Shown here one piece after another: positions 42,546 through 49,463 of a stretch of DNA of 49,463 nt (positions are counted from its first letter, which is position 1; every line of letters starts with the position of its first letter). Position numbers and translations under genes: made by a program. The notes under the pieces were generated by a model. That model worked only from the letters and a program-made list of their open reading frames with translations. It was not told the origin of the DNA and ran no database searches. Source of the DNA: JAGNLM01 sp964439835 (GTDB taxonomy: Bacteria > Pseudomonadota > Gammaproteobacteria > JAABTG01); NCBI GenBank assembly GCA_964439835.1, contig CAYTPQ010000023.1:1-49463 (forward strand), in the 5' to 3' direction.

Positions 42546-43670
42546 ATGGCCAGAGGAATGGCGGCGGGCGCCAGGAAACGTCGCTGGCGCTGTCCGTGCA
42601 CGGCGATTCAGGGGTTTCTGGGAACGGTCTACGGGCAGCTGGCGGTCGCCCTGCTCGCGCTGTTCGGGGCCCTCATCGCCCTCGTGGCCCTTCCGGAGTC
42701 GGTGCCCTCACGCGGCGTCCTGCTGGTCGGCCTGGGCCTCGCGCTCGCGCTCGCGCTCCTGACGGCCTGGCTGGTCACCGTTCCCCTGCGCGGGCTACTG
42801 CGCAGCTTGAGCGAGGCCCGGGACAGCGGCTATCGCCGGCTGCCGCGGCCGGCACCGCGGCCCCCCAGCGCGGAGGTGTTCGGGATCCAGCGGGCCTGCC
42901 GCGAGATGGCGGAGCGGGTCTCGCGCGAGGCGGACGCCAGCGGCGAGGCCCAGGCGCGAGCGCAGGCCACCCTGGTCCGGTTCTTCAAGGAGCTGCACGA
43001 CCCGCTGCTTGCGGTCCAGGGGGAGATCCACCGGCTCTCCGGCCGGGAGGGGTCGCTCGGCGGCCATGCCCGGCAGGCGGTGCTGGACGCCGCGCTCCAC
43101 AACGTCGAGACCGCGGTGCGGCTGGTCGCCGAGGCCGGGGACCTGGCAAGGCTCAACGCCCCCGACACCCGTCCCCGGCCGGAGTCCTTCGCCCTCGACG
43201 CCCTGGCCCAGGGCGTGGTCCAGCGGCTGCGGCCCCAGGCCGGGCGGCTGGGGGTCGACCTCGAGGTGCGCGCGCCGTCCGGCCTGCCCATGGTCAACGC
43301 CGACCACGGGCTCGTGAACGAAGGCCTGACGCGGCTGGTGGACCACGCGGTCCGACACTGCCCAGCGGGCGCTCGGGTCAGGGTGACGTTGCAGAGCGGC
43401 CCCGACGGCGTCCGAACCCAGGTCCGACGCATCGAGGCCGACCTGGCGAGCGAGTCGGTGGCGGCTCTCCCCGGTACGAGCGGAGGTTCCGGCACCGGGA
43501 CTTCCCCCCCCGGCGAAGGGCTGGGCATCGCCATCGCCCGCCGGGTCGCCGAGCTGCACGGCGGCGACCTCACGGTCGCCGTGGCCCCCGGCCTGCACGC
43601 GAGCTACGCCTTCACCCTGCCCCGTGCCGACATGTCCGCCGACCCGGGGCCGGCCCGTCTACGGACCTGA
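42546..43670 (+). CDS. degenerate histidine kinase-like membrane protein
   Basis: A 374-residue protein. Two membrane helices (about 25-45 and 50-75) are followed by a helical region and an ATPase-like domain. In the place of the H box it has F-F-K-E-L-H-D-P-L-L, where the phosphoacceptor histidine position is Lys and a His comes three residues later. The N box (V-D-H-A-V-R-H-C) has lost its asparagine. The G2 box (G-E-G-L-G-I-A-I-A) is kept. It looks like a kinase-derived protein that may not phosphorylate; it could be a sensor or partner. GAGGGG lies about eight bases before the ATG. No response regulator gene is adjacent. Confidence 0.7.
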   Translation: MARGMAAGARKRRWRCPCTAIQGFLGTVYGQLAVALLALFGALIALVALPESVPSRGVLLVGLGLALALALLTAWLVTVPLRGLLRSLSEARDSGYRRLPRPAPRPPSAEVFGIQRACREMAERVSREADASGEAQARAQATLVRFFKELHDPLLAVQGEIHRLSGREGSLGGHARQAVLDAALHNVETAVRLVAEAGDLARLNAPDTRPRPESFALDALAQGVVQRLRPQAGRLGVDLEVRAPSGLPMVNADHGLVNEGLTRLVDHAVRHCPAGARVRVTLQSGPDGVRTQVRRIEADLASESVAALPGTSGGSGTGTSPPGEGLGIAIARRVAELHGGDLTVAVAPGLHASYAFTLPRADMSADPGPARLRT

Positions 43671-43818
43671 AGACCCGCACCGCCGCGGAAGGTCGGAGGT
43701 GTCGACCTCCTCGCTCGACCGCCGCCTGAACGGGGCGACAACGCCATGGAGTTGAACCCCCACCGGGTCGCGCCGTAGATTGGTAACCCGACTGGCCAAG
43801 ACCCGGAGTGGCAAGCGC

Positions 43819-45060
43819 GTGTTCCTGCCCGCGACCATCTGCCCGGACTTGCGGCTCTGCAACCGCGGGCTCCGGGCCCTTGCCCGCAGCCGGCCGGAGG
43901 GCGCCGGGCCGCCGAGCCTGCCGCGGGTGGCCCTGGCGGGGACCTGGGCGGGACTGCGCGAGGGCCTGGGCCTGCGCGAGCGGCGGCGCCTGGACTTCGC
44001 GGGGCTCTGGGACGCGCTCCTGCCGAGGCTCGACGACGCGCTGGGCCTGAACGACCGGGGTCGGCGGCGACCCCTGTTCCCTGTGCGGCGGCCCTTCTTC
44101 CCGGCCCGCGCCACCGCCGCGGCGCCGGCGCCCGGCGCGCTGGACGACCTGCTGGACGAGGCGGCGGGCCTGCTTGCGGGCGGCGGGGGCCTCGGCCACC
44201 GGGAGCGGGTAAAGGAGCTCGATCGTACGACCCGCTGGTTCCGGACCCGCCTGGCGGACTGCCGCCAGCGCCAGGTGAGCGCGCCCGAGCGCTCCCTGTG
44301 GCGGCGCACGGCCGCCGGCTACGACAGCGAGGCCCGGGCCCTGGAGCGCCGGATCGACCGGGCGGAGCAGGCCCTGGCCGAGGCCCGCGAGGGCTTCGCC
44401 CGGGAGCTGAGCGACCTGGGCCTCCACCTGGACGCCTCGGCCCTTGACCTCCTGCTGACCACCGTCGTCGGCGAGGACCTGGTCGGCATGGCCCTCGCCT
44501 TCGACAACGTCCGCCAGATTACCGATCAACTCGAGCGCCTGGTCCAACAGACCCCCGAGGACCTGGACGCGGCGCGGCGCTACTACGGCATGTACAGCCT
44601 GCTCCTGCGGGCCCTCGACCGGCTGCACGGCCGGCTGCTGGAGGCCCTGGAGGGGCGCTACCTGCGGGCCATCGAGGCCATCGTCGAGCGCACCCTGGCG
44701 CTGATGCGCGAGACCCGGGCGTTGAAGCGCGAGATGGGGGAGCACGGGGCGACGCTCGCCGCCAACCTCGAGGCCCAGCAGCTGACCCTGCGGGCCGCCA
44801 CCGCCTATCGCGCCTATCTGCTGGAGCAACGGGGCCAGCTGGTCGTCGCCCGCGAGCGGCTGGCCCGGGACGTCGCGGTGGCCGTCAACACCTACGAGAC
44901 CGTGAAGGTCTCGGGCGAGCTGGCCGGGATGATGGCCTCGGCGCGCCGGCTCCTGGAGACCCTGCGCCACGTCCAGGTGCAGCCGCCGCGAGCGTTCGAG
45001 AACCTGGCCATGCGCCGGGAGGTCGAGCGCCTGACCCTTCGGCTCCGCAGCTCCGCGTAG
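43819..45060 (+). CDS. unrecognised helical, coiled-coil-rich protein
   Basis: A protein of about 413 residues with no recognised domain. It has no signal peptide or membrane helix. From residue 110 it is mostly long amphipathic helix with Arg/Glu/Leu/Ala heptads (L-E-R-R-I-D-R-A-E-Q-A-L-A-E-A, then R-E-T-R-A-L-K-R-E-M). A conserved-looking stretch is L-L-L-T-T-V-V-G-E-D-L-V-G-M-A-L near residue 215. GTG 43819 was chosen, with GGAG ten bases upstream; a TTG at 43780 would add 13 basic residues. A gap of about 150 bases separates it from the kinase-like gene. A cytoplasmic scaffold or partner is possible. Confidence 0.6.
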   Translation: MFLPATICPDLRLCNRGLRALARSRPEGAGPPSLPRVALAGTWAGLREGLGLRERRRLDFAGLWDALLPRLDDALGLNDRGRRRPLFPVRRPFFPARATAAAPAPGALDDLLDEAAGLLAGGGGLGHRERVKELDRTTRWFRTRLADCRQRQVSAPERSLWRRTAAGYDSEARALERRIDRAEQALAEAREGFARELSDLGLHLDASALDLLLTTVVGEDLVGMALAFDNVRQITDQLERLVQQTPEDLDAARRYYGMYSLLLRALDRLHGRLLEALEGRYLRAIEAIVERTLALMRETRALKREMGEHGATLAANLEAQQLTLRAATAYRAYLLEQRGQLVVARERLARDVAVAVNTYETVKVSGELAGMMASARRLLETLRHVQVQPPRAFENLAMRREVERLTLRLRSSA

Positions 45061-45097
45061 GCCACCCGCGAGCCCGTCGCAGCCCCCCACTCCGGCC

Positions 45098-45167
45098 CGT
45101 GATGCCCGCGAAGGCCGGACTCCAGGCGAAGGCAGTGACCCGGACCCCGGCTTCCGCCGGGGTGACG
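45098..45167. repeat. TCATTCC-type dyad repeat, diverged copy 2
   Basis: Starts CGTGATGCCCGCGAAGGCCG and ends CCGCCGGGGTGACG, the same plan as the element at 23939-24007 (two hairpins with inverted ends). It fills the gap between convergent genes and may act as a two-way terminator. Confidence 0.65.
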
Positions 45168-45184
45168 ATACCGGCACGGCCGCC

Positions 45185-46186
<1,002 letters not shown>

Positions 46187-46298
46187 CGTATCTCCGGAGC
46201 CGCCGGGGGCGTGTCCTGGGCGACCGCGGGACGGTCCCGGCCGTCCCGGCGGGACCCCGGGGGCACCAGACCGCCGGGACACCGGTCCGTTCTCCCTC

Positions 46299-49200
46299 TC
46301 ATTCCCGGGCCGCCGGCGTCACCTTCAGGGTCAGCCGGCCGCCGTCCCGCTCGATTACGACCTCCGCCGGGTCGCCGACCTTCAGGGCATTCAGCGCGTG
46401 GGTGTAGTCGTAGACGTTGTCGAGCGTGCGCCCGGCCAGGGCCAGGAGCACGTCGCCGGCCTTCAGGCCGGCCGCCTCGGCCGGGCCGCCCCTGGCGACG
46501 CCGTTCAAGCGCACGCCCCGGCTGGCGGTCTCCCCGTACTCCGGGATGGTGCCCAGGTAGGCCCGCAGGTTTCGTCGGCTCGCCCCGGCCTGGGGCCGGG
46601 GCAGCTCCACATAGGCGGGGGGCTCCTCGCGCCGCGCCACCGCCACCGTGAGCCCCTCCATCAGCCGTGCGACCCGGGCCAAACCGTCGTAGTTCAAGGT
46701 CTCGGGCGCGTCGCGGGGGGTGTTGTACTCCCCGTGCACGCCGGTGAAGGCGCTCAGGATCGGCACCCCCTTCAGGTAGAAGGAGGTCGCGTCGGTCGGC
46801 AGGTAGCTGTCGTCCCGGGTCACGACCGGCAGGCCGACGGGGACGTTGCGGCGCTCGATCTCGCCCTTCCAGGCCGGGCTCGAGCCCACGCCCTGGAGGT
46901 AGAGGTGGCGGTCGAGCCGCCCGACCATGTCCAGGTTCAGGTAGGCCGCGACGTGCGGGTGCAGGCCCCCGCCCCCGCGCCGGGCCGCCAGGTCGCGCAC
47001 GAAATGGCCGGAGCCGAGGAGCCCCATCTCCTCGCCGGTCCAGGCGGCGAAGACCACGTCCCGGCGCAGCCCCAGCCGGCCGGCGGCCCGTTCCGCCGCC
47101 AGGCGCTGGGCGATCTCCAGCAGCGCCGCCACGCCCGAGGCGTTGTCGTCCGCGCCCCGGTGGACCTCCCCCTGCTCGCTGCCGTCGGCCAGGGAGTCGA
47201 AGCCCACCCCGTCGCCGATGTGGTCCACGTGCGCCCCGAGGATCACCGCCGACTCCGTCGGCGCCGCCCCGGCCGGTAGCCGCGCCAGGACGTTGCGCGC
47301 CATGCGCTTCTCCTGCTTCACCCGCACCGACGCGGCGACCTTCACCCCGGGGAGAGCGAACCCGGCCACCGGCTCACCCGCGTCCAGCGCATCCTGCAGC
47401 ACCTTCAGGCTGCGGCCCGAGGACGCGAGCAGTCGCTCGGCCACCGCGTCGCGCACGGAGATCACCGGCAGGCTCGATCCCGCCAGCGCCGTGTCCATGC
47501 CGAGACCGACCAGCTCGTCCTTGACCCCGGCGTTCGGCCCGCTGACCACGATCACCCCCTTCGCCCCCCGCTCCCGGGCCGTCATCGCCTTGGCCCGCAG
47601 CTCCAGGTGCCCCGCCAGGTGCTGGCGGTGGGCCGGGGGGAGCCCCTCCGGCAGGTAGCGGAACAGCAGCACCCAGCGGCCGGCGACGTCGAGTCCCGCA
47701 TAGCTGTCGTAGTCGGGGACCTCACCGGCGCCCGGCGCCACCAGGCCGTAGCCGACGAAGGCCACCTCGGCCGGCTCCACGTCGGTGCTGGCAGAGAAGG
47801 CGAGCGGCCGCCAGTCCCGGTTGACCTCGAGCGGCACCTTTCCGGTACCGTCCTCCAGGGCCAGCGCGTTGCCCGGGTCGAGGGAGACCCCGGCGGTGAA
47901 GACGTAGTGCTGGAAGTAGGTCCCGGCGTCCCCCGCCGGCTGCAACCCGAGCCCCTGGAACACGCCGGCCACGTAGTCGGTGGCCGCGCGCTCCCCGGCC
48001 GTCCCCGTGAGCCGCCCGCCCAGGGCCTCGGAGGCCAGGTACTCCACGTGCAGACGCAGGTCCGCCGCGGTCACGGCGGGGCTCGTCCGGGCGAGGTCCG
48101 GCGGACAGGGCATCACCTCGGCGGCCTCCAGATCCACGTCGCAGGCGCCGCCGTCCTTTCGCTGCGCGGAGGTCGGCGCCGGGGCCGCCTGGCTGGCCGG
48201 CGCGGCGGCCGGGGCCAGCGGCGCCCCCGCCGCGGGCTTCTGCTCGGGAGCCTGCCGCAGCAACTCCCGCGCCCGCTCATGGCTCCAGTCGGCCAGGAAG
48301 ATCTGGGCCGTGCGGTCGGCGGCGCGCTTGCTGGCCCAGGCGAGCCGCGCCCCGTCCGGGCTGAACACCGGCAGGCCGTCGAAGCCCTCGGTGTAGGTCA
48401 CCCGCACCGGCTCCTTGCGGCCCTCCACGTCCACCAGGTAAAGCTCGAAATTGGCCATCCCCTGGGCGTTGCTGGCGTATACCACGTACTCGCCCGAGGG
48501 GTGGTAGAAGGGCGCCCAGGACATCACCCCGCTGCGGGTGAGCTGGCGGCGGTCGCTGCCGTCGATCGCCATGGTCCAGATCTCGGCCACCGCGCCTTCG
48601 GGGTCGAAGTGGCGCCAGACGACGCGGCGGCCGTCCGGGCTGAAGAACGGGCCGCCGTCGTAGCCCGTCGCGTCGGTCAGGCGCCGCACGTTCGACCCGT
48701 CCGCGTCCATGACGTAAAGGTCCATGAAGTACGAGGGGTCGCGCGCCAGGCGGGCCTGGTCCTCCGGCGAGAGCCCCCCGGCGTAGGCGTGGCGGTTGGA
48801 GGCAAACACGATCAGCCGCCCGTCCGGCGACCAGGACCCCTCGGCGTCGTAGCCGCGCACCGGCGTCAGGTTGCGCAGGACCCGGCCGGCCGTGTCCGCC
48901 TCGTAGACGTCGTAGTGCTCGTCGAAGCTCCACTCGTACCGACCGGCCGTCCCCGCCGCCCGCTTCGCCAGCTCCTCCTCCTGCGCCGCCTTCGCCCCGG
49001 GGTCCTCGTGGGTCGACGAGTACAGCACCCGCTTCCCGTCCGGGTGGATCCACCCGCAGGTCGTCTTCCCCACCCCCGGCGACACCCGCCGCGTGTCCCC
49101 TGTCTCGAGGTCCAGCAGATACATCTGATAGAACGGGTTCCCGGGCTCCCGCTCGCTCTGGAAGATCATCAGCCGCCCGTCGGCGCTGAAGTACCCCTCC

Positions 49201-49334
49201 CCCGACCGCTTCCCCTCGAACACCAGCTGGCGGACGTTGGAGAGCAGGTCGGCTTCGCCTCCGCTCTGGGCGGAAACCGGCGCGATCGTCAGGACGGACA
49301 GCAGCACCAGAAGCGACGAGGCAGATCGCATCAT
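46299..49334 (-). CDS. exported PD40-M28 peptidase-PDZ fusion
   Basis: A 1011-residue protein. Signal peptide (1-22, cleavage after V-S-A), then five to six PD40/TolB-like beta-propeller repeats (about 40-360, with S-P-D-G-R and W-S-P-D-G-R motifs). An Ala/Pro linker (366-392) and a PA-containing M28 zinc aminopeptidase (about 410-890) follow. The zinc ligands are visible: His near 699 (G-A-H-V-D-H), Asp in G-A-D-D-N-A-S-G, the catalytic Glu pair in T-G-E-E near 766, Asp in N-L-D-M-V-G near 803, and His in V-H-G-E-Y near 867. A PDZ domain (911-1005) is at the C-terminus. It should act in the periplasm or outside. The propeller probably gates or binds substrate. Starts ATG 49334. Confidence 0.92.
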   Translation of the reverse strand: MMRSASSLLVLLSVLTIAPVSAQSGGEADLLSNVRQLVFEGKRSGEGYFSADGRLMIFQSEREPGNPFYQMYLLDLETGDTRRVSPGVGKTTCGWIHPDGKRVLYSSTHEDPGAKAAQEEELAKRAAGTAGRYEWSFDEHYDVYEADTAGRVLRNLTPVRGYDAEGSWSPDGRLIVFASNRHAYAGGLSPEDQARLARDPSYFMDLYVMDADGSNVRRLTDATGYDGGPFFSPDGRRVVWRHFDPEGAVAEIWTMAIDGSDRRQLTRSGVMSWAPFYHPSGEYVVYASNAQGMANFELYLVDVEGRKEPVRVTYTEGFDGLPVFSPDGARLAWASKRAADRTAQIFLADWSHERARELLRQAPEQKPAAGAPLAPAAAPASQAAPAPTSAQRKDGGACDVDLEAAEVMPCPPDLARTSPAVTAADLRLHVEYLASEALGGRLTGTAGERAATDYVAGVFQGLGLQPAGDAGTYFQHYVFTAGVSLDPGNALALEDGTGKVPLEVNRDWRPLAFSASTDVEPAEVAFVGYGLVAPGAGEVPDYDSYAGLDVAGRWVLLFRYLPEGLPPAHRQHLAGHLELRAKAMTARERGAKGVIVVSGPNAGVKDELVGLGMDTALAGSSLPVISVRDAVAERLLASSGRSLKVLQDALDAGEPVAGFALPGVKVAASVRVKQEKRMARNVLARLPAGAAPTESAVILGAHVDHIGDGVGFDSLADGSEQGEVHRGADDNASGVAALLEIAQRLAAERAAGRLGLRRDVVFAAWTGEEMGLLGSGHFVRDLAARRGGGGLHPHVAAYLNLDMVGRLDRHLYLQGVGSSPAWKGEIERRNVPVGLPVVTRDDSYLPTDATSFYLKGVPILSAFTGVHGEYNTPRDAPETLNYDGLARVARLMEGLTVAVARREEPPAYVELPRPQAGASRRNLRAYLGTIPEYGETASRGVRLNGVARGGPAEAAGLKAGDVLLALAGRTLDNVYDYTHALNALKVGDPAEVVIERDGGRLTLKVTPAARE

Positions 49335-49395
49335 GAGTCGTTTCCCACTCTTAATTCAGGGGTTGCGCCTGCGGGGCCTGCAAGCGGCCCGCGGC

Positions 49396-49463
49396 GGTGG
49401 TCCCGCGGGACCGTATGCCGCCTGGGTGAGGCGGAAAGAGGCCGCTGTCCAGTGGACAGCGGC
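49396..49463. repeat. partial relative of the fold-back element at the right edge
   Basis: GGTGGTCCCGCGGGACCGTA and TGCCGCC...GGCGG (49418-49434) match the inner arm and inner hairpin of copies B and C. Instead of the TACA mini-hairpin a new perfect hairpin is present: GCCGCTGTCC (49441-49450) and GGACAGCGGC (49454-49463) with loop AGT. The other arm, if there is one, lies outside the window. It may instead be a different hairpin family. Confidence 0.5.

Overview
The window is very G+C-rich and densely coded. It looks like the chromosome of a gammaproteobacterium, probably a Chromatiales/Ectothiorhodospiraceae-type sulfur-associated lineage. The strongest taxonomic markers are a class I (enterobacterial-type) adenylate cyclase, the rnm/yciO/trpS/scpAB/rluB cluster, yciI-bolA, icd next to clpS-clpA, and YgbA. 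DsrC/TusE-like and DsrE-like proteins hint at sulfur metabolism. The lineage is an inference; no rRNA, tRNA or CRISPR array was recognised.

Layout. 1-3.1 kb: no gene at the left edge, then a small exported three-repeat protein, a DUF2269 membrane protein, a DsrC/TusE-like protein without the catalytic cysteines, and an exported Gly-Tyr-Ala-Pro repeat protein. 3.1-7.9 kb: AI-2E family transporter, an NlpC/P60 lipoprotein, and cyaA. 7.9-14.9 kb (minus strand): one long tightly packed operon, rnm, yciO, site-2 protease, trpS, scpA, scpB, rluB, and an endonuclease III-like glycosylase. 14.9-24.4 kb (plus): unknown membrane protein, yciI-bolA, dapE, icd, clpS-clpA, MlaC-like, exported DsrE-like, and dual CDGSH protein. 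24.4-29.3 kb: mfd, a CopG/RelE toxin-antitoxin pair, DUF1269 protein. 29.5-37.8 kb: lipoprotein, CDF transporter, glycine-zipper protein, PepSY plus PhoP/PhoQ-like two-component system, CHASE-GGDEF cyclase, a His-rich protein coupled to a small exported protein, thioesterase, YgbA.

38.0-42.3 kb is a six-gene operon for an energy-coupling-factor type nickel (or cobalt) transporter, nikK-nikL-outer membrane beta-barrel-nikM-nikQ-nikO. Most of its genes overlap. It has its own sigma70-like promoter and a pair of GTGTTAC repeats at that promoter. The three exported proteins are each predicted to start with histidine after signal-peptide removal. Together they could carry metal from the outer membrane to the NikMQO pump. 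It is followed by a degenerate histidine kinase-like protein and an unrecognised coiled-coil protein, then an AcuI/YhdH-type reductase and a large PD40-M28-PDZ exported peptidase.

The most unusual non-coding feature is a family of fold-back elements (16696-16807, 18030-18139, 31716-31824, and a partial relative at the right edge). Each has 28-bp complementary arms around a conserved core of about 55 bases. The outer arm halves differ between copies but still pair, and the internal hairpins show compensatory changes. Two copies in opposite orientation flank dapE. Two other repeat families (a GTGGGAG...CTCCCAC tandem and a TCATTCCGGCG... type) lie in other intergenic gaps.
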